Shown: positions 9,344 to 23,053, counted from the stretch's first letter. The stretch: 55,596 bases of DNA from Scenedesmus sp. ARA3 (GCA_004335835.1 RWJK01000816.1:1-55596); one strand, 5' to 3'. Notes: generated from the sequence alone by a model not told the origin. Numbers and translations are program-made.

Positions 9344-12277
9344 AGCGAGGCCAGCGCCGGCTCTGGCGCCAGCGCGCACAGCGCCTCGCCCTCGTCAGAC
9401 AGCAGCGGGCACGCGCCCTGCAGCAGCATGGACAGGCGCGAGTGCGCTGCAGTGAAGGCCTCCAGCGCTGGCCTGCTGATGGCTGGGCAGGCCCCCACAG
9501 ACAGCACCGACAGGTTGGCCAGCGGGGCCAGCTGCGTGAGGCCGTCCTTGGTGAGGCTGTAGCCGCTGCAAGCGCATCAACAGCAGCAGCAGCAGCAGTG
9601 TGGTCAGCTCGACGGGGCAGGAGAGGGGCTCAACTCGAGGCTGCGACAGCAAGAGTCAGCAATGTGTAGACATCAGGCCAGGCAGTACTTCAGTGCGCAG
9701 GGCAGGGCAGCAAGAAGAAGAAGTCCAAACAGTGCCACAACTGCTGCGCATTGTCCTGTAAGCTGCCTGCTGCATGTTCATCCAGGCAACGTCGCATGCT
9801 TCCAGCTACAAGCAGCACTGAACTGGCACAGATGCATGCGCTACATTCGCGCGGTCCGCACCTGCGCAGTGACAGGTGCTGCAGCTGCTTCTGGCTGCAG
9901 CTGATGTGCCTCATCACGCAGTCCGTGACAGAGTCGATGCCCTGCACGTAGAGTGACTTGAGCTTCAGTAGCGGGAATAGCAGGTGCAGGCCCTTGTTGG
10001 CGAAGCCTCCCCCAAATGACAGATGCTCCAGCTTAGCCAGGCCCTTGGGGTTGCAGGCCGGGCGCACCAGGTTGAAGCTGCCGGCAGCAAGCACCTTGAG
10101 CTCAGGGCAGGAGGCAACGGCAGCAAGGCCTGCGGCGGAGCCAGCAGCCGTGGCAGCAGCAAGTTGGTGAGCAAGTGAGCCTACAGACAACCTCAGGGGC
10201 GCCAGGCGGGACGCAGCTGTTTGCATGTGATGCTACTCCCTGACACACACCACCCGGCTTGTTTCCAACCGACCACAACCAAAAGTTAACCCTCAAGAGC
10301 CTGACCCCGCCCCAGCCGCCGCCAGCCGCCGCACCTGTGTCGTCCAGCTCCCAGCGGCTGCCCAGGTCCAGGTGTGTGAGGCGAGGCAGCGCGCGCAGCA
10401 GCTGCAGGCCATCATTGGTGGCCAGGCTGCCCTTGAGCGTGATGTGTGCCAGGCTGGGGATGCGCGCCAGCTCAGCCAGCGCCTCGTCAGTCACGTTCCT
10501 GCAGCAGCGCAACACAGGTGATAAATCTTAAAGGGTCAGCATTCGCACATGAGCAGGCAGGAGTGAATGAGCACGCAGCAGACCGCTAGTTCCAGGCTGC
10601 ACACACGCACACGACCAGCTGTCTTTGCAGCAAGTGTACTGCTGCACACGCTAGCTCGCCAGGTGTAAAACACGTGGCCTCTTCACAGCCGTGCTGTTGC
10701 CGTTGTTGCCTTGGGATCAACCAGCTGCACCTGCACCATTGTGCGTGCCTCACTGCGCACCTGCAGCCGGTCAGGTTGATGGTGTGCAGGTTGGGCAGGC
10801 CCGCCAGCGCTGCCAGCCCGCGGGGCCCCACATCGGTGTGGCTCAAGTCCAGCACCTGCAGCTGGTGCAGCTGCGCCAGTGTGGCGAATGCGGCGTCGCT
10901 GACCCAGCGGCAGCGCGACAGCCCCAGGCGCCTCAGGCTGTGGCTGAGGCCTGTGAGCGCTGTCAGGCCCAGGTCGTCGATGGTGATGATGTCAGCATCA
11001 GGATCTCCGAGGTCCAGCTCCTGCAACAACAGCAGCAGCAGCAGCAGTGTATGCAAGAGTGTAAGCAGCGCGGAACCTACTGTGTAGGCCAGCCTGCAAC
11101 AGCAGGGCACAGTGGTGCTGATGTAGCGACCTCACTCTGCTAAGCTCACCTTGCTACACTTGCGCCCAACCTCCAGTGTAAGATACGAAGCGCAGCAGCG
11201 TAGCATGCAAAGCTGCATGTGTGACCACATGGCAGCCACATTCCTGTGCCACCTCAAGCACGGCCCCGGGCTCACCTCTAGGCAGGGGAAGGCCGCGATG
11301 TCGCGCAGCGCGGAGTGGTCGGCCCAGCGGGAGGGCGCCAGCTTGCGCAGCTTGGGGCACGCGCTGCGCAGGAATGCCAGCAGCTTGCGCGTCACATGGT
11401 GGCACTTTTTGATGTTGACCTCGCCCAGGCTGCCCAGCCACTGCTCGCTGCCTGCCAGGAACTTGATGAGGGCATCGTCGGTGATGGAGGCATCCTCCCA
11501 GTCGTAGGCCTGTATTGAGGCGCAGGTTGTGAGGCAATATGCACAAGGGGTTTTGTGGAAGGCAGGGTGCGAATGTTTCAAGGCAGCGTTTGTGATGAGC
11601 TGAGAAGAAGCAGGCACCAACAAGCTTTGTGCATACGAAAAAAAAAGCGGTGCTGCTGCAGAGCCTCGGAGTACCAACGCCTTGTTAACGTGCTGGCATA
11701 TACCATGCTGTCAGTGCTGCTGCTGCTGCTGCTGCTGCTGTGTGCAGCCCACCTTGAGCGTGTGTGCTGCTGGGAAGGGCTCGCCCAACGTGGTGCCAGC
11801 GGGGCAGCTGTTGAGCGCGCTAGCGGGCACCAGCACGGTCCTGACGGACTGGTTGACCAGCTGGCGCTGGCGGGGGTTGGTCATCCTGCAAGAATGTGAA
11901 TTGCACGGTCATTGCATGAGGCATCGCCATGGCATCTGCCTGTACAGGGGTGCTGCTCTCTGCAGAGTCGCCTAGGGGTGTGCGCCGTGTGGGCGAGGCT
12001 TGTGCAGCCGTAGGCAAATGTTGATTGTCATTGCTGGCTAACATGCACGCCTTACTGCAACACATGCGGTGCCTGTACTGCAGCACAGGTGTTTACTGCT
12101 GGCACTGCTGCCATCCGCGCACCTGAACACCTTCTTGTCACCGCTGGACAGTCGTGGCAGGAGGTGCTGCTGCACCAGACTGTCAGGCAAGCTATCAAGT
12201 GCCACACATGGGCTGCAACATTCGCTGCATGAGGTGGACCAGTCGCACTTGCTGCACTTGGCCTGGTCAACAGCCAT
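9316..12277 (-). CDS. F-box/leucine-rich-repeat protein (FBXL type)
   Basis: Probable substrate-recognition subunit of an SCF ubiquitin ligase. Seven exons join in phase: 12277-12123, 11885-11753, 11509-11276, 11020-10761, 10498-10335, 10180-9862 and 9565-9316, giving 504 residues. The N-terminus is cysteine-rich (CSKC, CSECC). An F-box-like helix starts near residue 28 (LDSLPDSLVQQHLLPRL, then KKVFRMTNPRQRQLV across the first intron). The rest consists of leucine-rich repeats with typical motifs such as LRRLGLSRCRWVSD, LQVLDLSHTDV, LHTINLTGCR and LEHLSFGGGF. The start MAVDQ was chosen because it is in frame just before the F-box; an in-frame ATG at 12346 is an alternative. It is divergent from IFT139. 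The target is not predictable. The LRR identity is firm, the F-box assignment moderately so. Confidence 0.82.
11715..11741. repeat. (CTG)9 microsatellite
   Basis: Nine CTG units (CAG on the minus strand) in an intron of the F-box/LRR gene, just beyond the donor of its second exon. Confidence 0.85.
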
Positions 12278-13604
12278 TTGCCCCAGAGCAAAAGCTGTTA
12301 TGAACGAGCGTCCAAACAACACGCTGCGTGGCTCGAACACCTGCAAGACGGTAGGTAAACCAACCCACGATCAGCGCTTGGCCATGCGCTGCACAGGCAG
12401 ACCTGTGAGGGTCTCAACGCCGGCTGCATCGTGCAACTCCCCCAACTACAGCATGCTAGGCATGTGGCCCACCCAAGCCCTTGAAAATGTACTAAAGGCG
12501 TTAAATGCACTCACTTTATGCAGGCGCACCAGCAATCGCGCAGAACCAGCAAGAGCGGATTGCGTCGAGCCTGAAGATGCAGGCGTGCTCTGCGTTGATA
12601 ATGCAGAAAAAACAATTGTGATCCAGACCGGGATGAATGATCAACTCCATCTCGTCCTTGCTTAGAGGTGGGCGCAAACCCTCGTTCGACCAGACCATAA
12701 CACACAAGATTTGGTTTCAGTTTCTTGATTTCGAGCTCTGACTGCTTATGCTGAACTTGCAAAGCTGTTGATAACGTCGTTCATGGCGCTCTACGTCTCA
12801 ATAAAGGCCATACTGCACCAGGCGCATGTAGTGTCAGGACACCGCACCTACTGCAGCTGGCATCCGCTGCATGCAGTGTCTTGCAAGTTCCCCTGGTTCC
12901 ATATGCGTTTGACACCAGAACTTTTTGTATAACTGCTGACTGCTGGGGGTCTTGGCGCCCACGTGGCTGTGCTGCACATAAATGCACCGTGCACAGTGGC
13001 ACTGTGTACACAGTGTGTACACGACATGTCAGCAGACTTAGCCTAGGTCTCCCAGGCCTGGATACTTCTAGTCAAGTTGCCATTTGTTGCAGTCGTTTTG
13101 ACACACCAGGTTCAGAGTAGATGCCAGTTGATAGCCCGCTGCAGCAGCTGATTCACAGGTGCAGTTCAGCCTGAACCCCGTGCTTTTTCACTCCTGTATC
13201 CTGTGCCAGGCAGTGTTAACACAATGCTTTAATAAAATTACTGAAATAAATGATGGGCCAACCCCTTTCAGTCGTGATCAAAATACCCTCTTGTGAACAG
13301 ATGTGGGCCATGTATCTGGGATGACAACGCAAGAGCCAAACCCTAACATGATACGCGTGGCTAGAGGAAAAACGCTTGTTCCCTCACTAAAACATCAACA
13401 TCTGTCTGGGCAAAGACATGGTCAAAACGAGCCATCATGCGATGGCTCCCGCTTGACTGACGACGATCGCAGATGCAAACCCGTTGCACTGTATTGTCTT
13501 GCTTGTAAAGAGCAGCTTTCACCTAGTCTGATGTTATCCAGGGTTGGTTCCTAGATAAGCCTGCGCCTTTGTGCAGAGAAGCAGCCTGCAGCAGCAGCAA
13601 GAAC
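12278..13604. promoter_or_regulatory. Divergent intergenic region between LRR gene and IFT139
   Basis: The flanking genes point away from each other, so both promoters should lie here. The stretch 13215-13290 is markedly AT-rich compared with its surroundings. A minus-strand open frame at 12516-12707 (contains ELIIHPGLDHNCFFC) reads somewhat like protein and could be an upstream exon of the LRR gene, but I could not join it in phase with confidence. No specific motif was identified. Confidence 0.45.
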
Positions 13605-16600
13605 ATGGACTCTCGAGTTGCAGCCTTCGTGCACTACTACGCCCGTGAAGGCTTAGTGCACCATGTACAGACCGTCTGTAACGAGGTCATCAAGCAGGCA
13701 CCAAGCGTCGTGTTGCAGTTCTGGCGCGCATATGGGCTGCTTGCTTCAGGCGCAACAGCAGGGGTGAGGTTGCCATCATTGCCATAGAGGCATGAGCAGT
13801 GTTACGCGTACATGTGGTAGAAGAAGTGCACTGAAGCCTGCTGGACTTACCTAACTATGCTTTGATGCAGGCGATGCGAGAGTTGTATGCTGTGCAATCC
13901 CATCAAGACGTGGAGCTAGCCGCAACAGCTGCCCTACTGACAGCGCACCAGGCAGCCAAGGTGGTGGACCATGATGCAGTTGCAAAGCTCTCTATGCAGC
14001 TGGAGGTGAGGAGCTCAACAGCAGGGCAAAGCAGGGCCTGCGGCAAGGTTTTACAGAAGCATGCAGGACTAGATTTCACATGCATCAGAAGCAGTGTGTC
14101 CTGAAGTTCCCAAGAACGCTGGGGTAGCAGGTTGCACACACATGCAGCCGATGTGCTGCTGCTGAAGGTAGCACGACCACAGCAGGGATCCTTCGTCACG
14201 CAGCAATCCATTTGTGCAATCATCCGGGCCGCTAACATGAAGCAACTGTAATGTCTTCCGCTGGATCAGGCTGCAGAGGGCAGTGTAAGTGGCCAGCCAG
14301 GCCTGCTGCTCGCAGCATACCTGTTTTATACGCACAGCTTCGAGCGTGCCCGCAGCATACTGGAGCGCTGCTTGCAGCCGGGGCAGCGCAACGACAGCAG
14401 TGTATCTGCCAGGCTGCAGACGCTGCTGGGGTTTGTGCTGCTGGAGCAGCATGCACATGAGGTGGCGGAGCTGCAGGATGCGCGTGAGCTGCAGATGGCG
14501 CTGCAGCTGTTTGATGGCGTGCTACAGCAGGACCATGGAGACCTCGAGGTGCGGCTGCAGACAGCAGCCCACCAGCAGCAGGGTTGCAGCATGTGCCAGC
14601 CACAGCAGGTGCAGGCATGTGCGCTGCCACAAGTTGCAAGCAGGCAACCAGCACTCGTACATGCCTCTCCTGGGAGCAGAGCGCATGCAGTAACTGCTTG
14701 CAGGAACGCACTGCGTCAGTGCAGGCGCATGCTGTGGTCTGTCGGCCACCACATTGTGATTGTTTTTCCTGCAGGCGCTGCTGGGCAAAGCCCGTGCCTT
14801 GGAAGCCAGCGGTGAGGCGCGTGCTGCATGGGAGCTGCTGTCAGAGGCCTCGCTGCAGCTGCCCTGGGCAGTGCCGCTGCTGGTGGAGCTGGCGCGCCTC
14901 ACGCTGGCACAGCAGGACTGGGAGGGGCTGGCTGACGTGGTGGGCAGGCTGCAGCAGGCAGATGGCGGCAACGTCATGGGCCTGGCTTACACAGGTGTGT
15001 GCAGCAGCAGACAGCAGCAACAGCACGACATGCACAGTGTGCGCTTGCCTTGCAGGACAGGGTAATTCTTGCAGCGACGTGACTGTGCACTGTTGCAGCT
15101 GCTTCACATGTACGTTCCGAAACTAAAAAGGGGTGTTGCTGCTACAAACACATGATTGCAGCCCTCAGCACGCTGCTGCTCAATGGCAACAGCAAGGCAA
15201 CCACCCAGCAGCTGGCAGACTTGACGATGGAGGTGCAGCAGCAGGAGCCACAGAACGCTGGACTCATGCTGCGGCTGGTGAGGGCCCGCGTGATGTTTCT
15301 GTAGAGCCAACGGCCATGCAGCTAGTTAATCAACAGCTTGCACGCAAGCATTGCTGCGCAATGCTAATCCTGCCAGATGCATAGCGCCCACATGTTTCGA
15401 ACTGCGGCGATGGAGCATGCCTGAATGATGCCAAAATACACTCACCTTCTGGCTTTTGCTGGTGCTGTGTGGTGCTGTACCAGGCTGCGCCCTTCTCCAG
15501 GCTTGCCGGCAGTGATGCTGCCCTGCTGGGCATCACGCTCAGCCTAGCAGAGAAGGCACTGAAGCTGCAGCCAGACAACGTCAACATGGTGCGTGCATGC
15601 TGCTGCGGGCCCTGGCCAGCTTTACTGCAGCAGAGTTACTGCTCAATGATGTACTGAGACCCAAAAAGCTACTAGTTGTGGACTCTGACAATGGGACGGC
15701 AGAACAACAGCAGCTGTGACTGTGCTGTACATACACGGGCCTTGCTCACATGTGGCTACAATTGTGGACTTGTGCTTGGACTTGCATGCAGGTTGTTGAG
15801 GTGGCCATGCAGCAGCTGATGCTGGACCAGCCTGCAGCAGCAGTGGAGGGCTTTGAGGCAGCGCTGAAGCTGGATGAGCTGAACATGCGGGCAGCATTGG
15901 GGATGGCTGAGGCACACCTGGCAGCAGGCCAGCTGGAGGAAGCAGAGCAGCAGCTGCAGTTCCTGCCAGAGCTGTTGGCAGCTAGCAAAGCAGCAGGTGG
16001 CCTGGGTGCAGACGCCATGGCAAACAGCAGCGGGCGTCAGGTGTTTGGGTTTGCAGAGTCAGCGCAGAAGCTGGGGTTGGCAGGCAGCGGGCAGGATGCC
16101 GTGCCGCGGCGGGCCTCCAGGGTTAGCATGGACAGCGCAGGCATGCAGCTGGTGGCGGGTGGGCGCAGCGAGGCGGTGTCAGAGCCTTTGCTGCTGTACT
16201 TACGGGGACTGCTTGGTTGGAAGCAGGGCAAGCAGCAGGAGGGGCTGCAGCAGCTGCAGCAGTACTTGGACCTGCAGCTGACAGTGGTAGAGGACTTGCC
16301 GTACGGCCTTGCCATGTTTGAGGCACTGCATGCTGGGCGGGTGCTGGGGTTGGTGAGGCTGCTGCTGGGTAGTGTGGGGGGCGACCCGCGGCAGCCCTCG
16401 GATCCTCCCTCCCCGCTGCTGGCAAATTGCATCAGGTGCGTGAGGTGCAGCGCTGGAATGTCACCTGAGCATCATGCTGCCAACCACCAACTCAAAGCCC
16501 TTGCTGAACACGCTGCTTCATATACAGTCAGCTGAATCGCTGTCCGGCATGCTTGTGCAAAAACAGTGCTGGAGAGAGCTCAGGCATGCCACTGACGAAC

Positions 16601-19600
16601 GCTTGATCCAGTGTTACGTTTTTGCCTGCACCAATGTGGGATTTACGCCTTTCTGCTGGCTTTTGCTGTTGCTGCGCTTGCACAGGGTGCTGGAGATGCT
16701 CGCCCGCTTTACACACTCGCACCCAGAGGCGCAGCTGCTGGGGGCGCGGGCGCTGTTCCTCAACGGTGCCCTGGACGCCGCCTCGCGCAAGGCAGCAGAC
16801 ATCCTGCGCTGCAATGGAGACAACATCCAGGCGGTGCTGCTGCTTGTTGGTGTGCATGTGCGGCAGGGCCGGCCTGCTGAGGCCATGGCAGCGCTGGAGG
16901 CAGCCGTCAGCGCCAACTTCAGCATTCGCGAAGCTCCGCTGTACCATGTCACCCATGCACAGGTGCTGGTTGCAAATGAGCGGCTGGAAGACGCCAAGAA
17001 GGTGCGCTGCTGCGGCTACTGCTGTGCAGCACTGCCAACAGTTTGATCTCTGCACTGATGCGGTGTTGTAGATTCTCCTTGAAGGCCCTGCATGCCGATA
17101 GCTTTGAGGTGCAGCAGAGCAAGTGCCTACTGGTGTGTATGGTTTGTGAGCCTCGCCTTTACCGGAATCTGCCCTTGATTCTATGGCAAGCTGCGGACAG
17201 CAACGCCCTGCCTGCCTGCATTGTGCTGTGTTTCAGGTGCTGGAGGCAGCCATGGCACTGCCGGGTGTACGCACTGCTGCCACACCAGAGCAGGCTGCGT
17301 GGCTGGCCAAGCGCGGCTGTCTGCCCAGCGTGCATGAGCGCGCCAGCATCTACCTGCTGCTGGTGGAGATCATTGGCAAGCTCAACAAGGGCCAGGAGAC
17401 GCCTGAGGCAAAGAAGGTGCATTGCCAGCTGTGTCCGCAGTAGCAGCGCTGGTTTGCAACATGTTGATTGTGCTGAGTTTGCCACGCATTGCCATGATTT
17501 TTAACTGCGCTGTCCCGCTGCTGAACTATCAGGCATCCTGTAGAGGCACAATGAAGCTGCAGCACTGTGTGGCTTTGTTGTTTGTACACCGACCTGTAAA
17601 CATGTGTGGCGCCTGTGCCTCCCTGCTGTCCCTGCAGTACCTGGCAGATGCAGTGCGGGAGTTCACAGGGACGCGCGAGGAGGTGCGGGTGATGGTGGCG
17701 GACTGCGAGGCAGCGATCGCGAGCGGTGATGTTGCGGGCGCGCTGCAGCGGCTGCGGCGTGTGCCAGAGTCGAGCATGCACTACACGCGTGCGCGAGTGG
17801 CCATGGCTGAGATCTACCTGAAGCACCGTCAGGACAGGGCCGCCTACGTGGAGTGCTATCTAGATCTAGTGGTGAGTACTGCTGTTGTACGCTGCCAGCC
17901 AGAATGGATTACTGAAAGCTGTGACATGCCGGCCACATGCCCAGCTGTGTTGTGCAGGCTATCTGCCTTGAATTAATGTATGTTTGGAAAGTTGTAGATG
18001 CTGTGCTGTCCCCTGTGTCCTGCCTGCAGGAAAAGACCCCGGACTACGACTCCTACTGCCTGCTAGCTGAGGCGTTCCTGGCTATCCAAGAGCCTGACAA
18101 GGCAGCACGTGCATACGAGGTGCGCCGCTGGCCAGGGCGGTTCATTGTGATCTGCCTTGGCGCTGATGCAGGGTGAATAGGCACAGCTTTCTATCCTGTG
18201 TTGGGTGGTGTGATGGGACACGTGCATTCCATGCTTAATCGAAGCCGCATCAGGCAAGCATGCTTGCAGGCTCCACTGTTTTGTGCTGATCTACGCTGCC
18301 CTGCCGTGCATTTATCCTGCCGCCTGTACCAGTCTGCGCTGGCGCTGCGGCCAAAGGACGCTGACGTGGCACTGGCGGCTGCACAGGCGCTCATCGCCGC
18401 ACATGACTACAACAGGGCCATTGACTACTACAACAGGTGGGATGGCCTCCAGTCACTGCAGATGACTGCAGCGCAGCTAGCAGCTGCGCTATGCGTGTAC
18501 ACCCCATGCGTGGCGTGCTGTATGCAACATCTGCGGCATGCTGACCTTGCAACCCAGTTGCCAATTTCAGCTTGCGTCAATCGCAACACAGAGCTGCCTT
18601 GGTTGCGGCATTGCAGGGCGATTCGCAATGACCCCAACAAGGTAGTGCTGCAGCATGGCCTGGCTCGGCTGCTGCTGCGGCTGGGCCAGACCCGGCAAGC
18701 CACAGCACTGCTGGACAAGTGCCTGGCAGAGCACAAGGCAGGCGGCACAGGCAGCCTGGAGACGCTGGCCCTGGATGTAGACACGTAAGTGCACAAATTC
18801 AGGTAGCAGCCAGCGGCAGTGCACTGTGGCAGTCACAATCTACACACGTTTGGGTGCCACCCACCAGTAGTGTCACATGCAATCGGTGCGCATGCACATG
18901 ATTTTGTGCTTGCACGGTGAACATGCAGCTTGCTTGTCTGTTTGGCAGCTTGGAGCAGCAGTTGACTGCTCAGCGTGTTGGTCCACCTGGCAGGAATGCA
19001 CATGCTGACTACCCGTGTCAACTCACTGCACTGCTGCAGGTGGCTCCTGCTAGCCAAGCTGCAGCAGCAGTCTGGCAGTGCTGAGGGCTTCACCGCTGCA
19101 CAGAGCCAGGCGCTGGAGCTGCAGCGCACACTGATAGAGCAGCTGCGGCAGTCTGGTAGCGCAGCAGCAGGTACCTCTGGCAGCAGCGCTGGCAAGGGCA
19201 GGGCAGGCCAGGGAGTTGCCGACTTGCTGACTGGGCTGGGCGGGGGCATGGCAGCTGCTGTGGGCAACCTCACGTCAGCCAAGGCCAAGGCTGCCAGCAT
19301 CTGCTTTGACCTGGCAGAGTACCACAGAAGACACCGGCAGTTTGACAAGGTGAGCAGGGCTGAATGCCTCTGCACACTTGCTTGTGCAGGGTCGTAACCT
19401 TGTATGCTCCAGTACAGTGCTTGGAGGTGCGCAGCTTTGCATTTTTCATGATTGACGGTCCTTTTACCGTGGGTTGCTCTAGCAGTATGCTCCGGCCTGT
19501 GGCTGTGGCCCTGGGTTCTGACGGCTATGCCCCCTGCTTGCCTGCAGGCTGAAGAGGCATACAAGGCTTGCCTGACACACCAGGACAAGCATGGGGCTGC

Positions 19601-22209
19601 ACACCTGGCTTTAGCGCGTCTTGCACTAGCAAATGGACAGGTGACCATTTTGTGTGGCGGGGTTTGCACAGCAGGGCCGTTGAAACGTAGTGGAAGCAAC
19701 CCTCCTGCTAGCGGTGCCGGCGGGTTCAACCCGCAGTGTCCAGCCTAGCTTGTAGTGTTTCACACGGACCAATAGATCAACAGGAGCAGCAAAGACCGCC
19801 TTGTTATTGAAAAGCAGCTCAAACTCTGCAGGCAGCTTGCCCGGCAAGTGGGCCACTGCCTCACTGTTCTAACAGAGACACGTTGCTGGTGCGCTGCCCT
19901 GCAGATCGAGGCATGCCAGACCCATGCCACTGCACTGCTTGAGGACCAGCCTGACAATGAAGATGCAGCCATCATGCTGGCAGAGCTGATGGCACACCAG
20001 GTGGGTCTGGAACAAGAGCTACAACTGCGCAGTCTCTGCATGCCTTTCCCCACGCAGCGTGAGACCTTGTTGCTGCTGTGGCTTCCAACCTGCCACGCTC
20101 TTGATCATCTGCTGCTGTGCCCTCCCCCCGTCTAAAACTTCCCGTGCTGCATTTGCCTGACCCAACAGGACAACCATGAGTCGGCAGTCTTTTACTTCCA
20201 GCAGCTGCTGGATCGCAAGCCCTGCCACTACACAGCCCTGGTGCAGCTGCTGGGGCTGCTGCGGCGAGCAGGCAAGCTTGAAGATGGAGCCAAGTTCATT
20301 GCAGCGGCAGAGGCAGCTGCAGGCGGGCAGCCAGCTCCTGCTGCAGCAGCGGGCGGGGCTCCACTCAGCAGCATGCTGGCTACACCTACGACTCTTTCAG
20401 CTGCGTCTCCGGCCCCTGCAGCCGCTGCAGGCAACAGCAAAGCAAACGCTGATGCGGGCCTGCAGTACTGCAAGGGCCTGTTGCAGTGGTGAGCATGGCT
20501 GTCGTCAGCTGCTAGCTGCCGCAACTGCCTGTGCTCAGCGCTGTGGACTGTCCTGCTACATGGACGTGTCACTGCATCAGTTACAAGTCCAGTACAGCCG
20601 GTGAAAGCCCACTAGTTGCAGCCGCGGCGGCTGGCGCACCACTGGTGTTGCTGCACCTCTGCCGCTGCTGCCAGGTACCTGAACAACCCCCGTGACGCGC
20701 TCAAGCACTTCAACGCAGCGCGGCGGGACGCCAAGTGGTCCAGCCAGGCGCTGCTGGCCATGGCTGAGATCTACCTCAACCCTGAGAACCACATCAGCTG
20801 GGCCTCAGAGGGTGGCGAGGCAGACGGCTCGCAGCCCGGCTCTGCTGCTGCTGTTGACGCAGATACGCAGGAGGCCATACGGGCGGCTGGCACGCTGCTG
20901 CAGCAGCTGCGGCCGGCAGACATGCAGAGCAACAAATACAAGGTGGGCTTGCGGTGCTGCTGGTAATGCATCAAGCAAGCTGCCAGAATACCAAACGGGT
21001 GCTTGGTGTGCATTCTTGCATTACACCATTTGCACCACCCTCCAGCCAGCTCGACTGCCACGGAGAGGCCGGCCAAGGAGTTTGCCCTCAAGGAGAGACT
21101 TCAGCCGCAGCATGCACCACATGCCCCACTGACATCTGGCTACATGTCTTGCAGCACGTTCACCATCTGATAGCCCATCACCATGCTGCACCGTGCCGCA
21201 CCGTGCTGCACCCTGGCTGCCTGCGTCCAGGTGCTGTCTGCGTACACGCTCATGGCCAGCAAGGCGCGGCCTGACGTGGAGGCTGCCGTGGGCCAGCTGC
21301 TGGACATGGCCAACGCAGACCCCAGCAACGTGCCCGTGCTGCTGGGCCTGGCGCACGGCTTCCTGCTGCTCAAGCAGACAGCCAAAGCGCGCAACCAGCT
21401 CAAGGTATGCTGATGCACACCGGCGATGCTGCGCCAGTGCTGGGGCAGCGCAGATGGGGCACTGAAGGTTTGACGGCTGATTTTGCGCAGCCGCGGGTGC
21501 ACAGAACGTGAGCTTGCATGTTGCCGCTCGTGCATTCGGCTGCTGCTCACCTGTGTGCATCTGTGTGTGCTGCTGCTGCTGCTGCTGTTGCTGCGCGCAG
21601 CGCGTATCTAAGCTTCCTTACAAGCCGGATGAGGCTGACGAGTTTGAGCGCGCGTGGCTGGCCCTGGCTGACATACACATCGCAGGCGGCAAGTTCGACC
21701 TGGCACAGGTGGGCTGCAGTTGGTGCAGACCTTGCCTGCCTGGCCGGGACGCAGCGGGGATGCGGCAGAACCGGCGCCCTCAACTTTGTGACATCAGACT
21801 CTCCATGCACGTCAACCTGCATGCGTTTTTGCTGCAAGTTTGTTTCTAGGGGGAAAACATGATATGTCCGGCTGGTGTGACCTGTTCAATCAACTTGATG
21901 CGCATGCAGGAGTTGTGCAGCCGCTGCCTCAAGTACAACAAGTCCTGCAGCCGCGCCTGGGAGCTGCTGGGGTCTATCGCTGAGCGGGATCAGGCCTACA
22001 AGGATGCAGCAAGCCACTACGAGCACGCCTGGAAGCTGTCCACGCAGTCCGACCAGGCAGTGGGCTACAAGCTGGCCTTCAACTACATGAAGGCAGGGCG
22101 GCTGGTGGATGCAGTCAGCGTGTCTCAGGCAGTGCTCAAGGCTGACCCGCAGTACCCAAAGATCCGGCATGATGTGCTGGACAAGGCGCGCATGGGGCTG
22201 AAGCCCTAG
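13605..22209 (+). CDS. Intraflagellar transport protein 139 (TTC21B/IFT139, IFT-A subunit)
   Basis: Tetratricopeptide-repeat subunit of the IFT-A complex, which carries cargo back from cilium tip to base. Twenty-one exons join in phase: 13605-13763, 13871-14005, 14270-14548, 14775-14994, 15162-15277, 15484-15588, 15792-16435, 16686-17001, 17237-17416, 17638-17871, 18030-18119, 18333-18436, 18617-18784, 19040-19349, 19548-19640, 19905-20000, 20169-20488, 20675-20942, 21231-21404, 21601-21708 and 21910-22209, giving about 1,472 residues (human TTC21B about 1,316). The start MDSRVAAFVHYYAREG matches the family N-terminus, and the end (VGYKLAFNYMKAGR, YPKIRHDVLDKAR) matches its conserved C-terminus. 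The extra length is mostly alanine-rich linker (exons 14 and 17). The exon 3 acceptor is the least certain. No frameshift or internal stop seen. Confidence 0.93.
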
Positions 22210-23053
22210 CCGCCAAACCCTAGCCACTGTGTACAGCTGTACTGCAGCGCTGGGTGGGGTGGTGTTGAGAGGTGGCCGCCAGCAGCGCTGCTGATCCCAC
22301 CGTGAGGTGCTGTCAAGCAGCTGCTGTGTAGAGGACCAAGCTGACACGCAATCACGGCCATGTGTACATGGTCCACGTGTGAGCAGGCGCAGGTCACACT
22401 CACACTTGTCAGTGTCAGCTGTGACACTACACTTGTCTCAGGTGCTTTTGCGAGGTGATCCACTCTCGTAAAAATGTCCTGCAATTCTTCGCATGGTTTG
22501 GTGCTTCAAAACTGCAACAGCCTGGTTCGTTCGCAAGCACATTCAAAAGCATCAGGGATCTGAGCACGCATGAGTGTGCACTATGCTACAATTTCATATG
22601 ATCGCAGGTTGATTGTGTCGGATTGAAAGTTCCCTCTTTTGCAGCCGGATCGGGTAGCCGAAGGTGAGAAAACCTAGACAGGCCTCGTTCAGCTGCCCGT
22701 GCACACGCATTCAAGCGTCCCGTAATGCAGCAGAGATGTGCAGTTGCACCTGTGTCAGATGTGTTTGCAAAGCAGGGGTTACTAGCCCTCTTAGTGCTGG
22801 GTAGTTCAGGGCTACTGTCTTCACTTGTCCTATGTATCGAGTCACAAATGCACTGCTGGCAAAGCCTTTGACACCAGGCACCCACAGCCACCCTCCTCGC
22901 AGCCCCATCACAAGTAAAAGGACGTGCTCATACCGCAGGCATACTGCACCCACCGAACACACCACATCTATAGGCCTGCTGTGTGCACCTGCAGTGAAGG
23001 CGATGCGCAACTGATCTGCACAGACAGCAGCGCAGCAGCAGAGCAGCAGCAGC
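22210..23053. other. Intergenic between IFT139 and the ACR gene
   Basis: About 840 bp with no supported coding sequence. It should hold the IFT139 3' end and the ACR promoter. The algal polyadenylation word TGTAA was not found shortly after the IFT139 stop. Confidence 0.55.

Noticed and set aside
17043..17140. Possible IFT139 exon after the TTGTAG at 17065-17070
   Set aside because: It hits an in-frame stop, and the flanking exons already join in phase with good family agreement.
18949..19010. Possible extra IFT139 exon reading LEQQLTAQRVGPPG
   Set aside because: Joining 18784 directly to 19040 keeps phase and fits the family, whereas including this piece would need a 25-bp intron.
19720..19734. 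tRNA-like B-box GCGGGTTCAACCCGC
   Set aside because: Lies in an IFT139 intron with no matching A-box, acceptor stem or anticodon arm.
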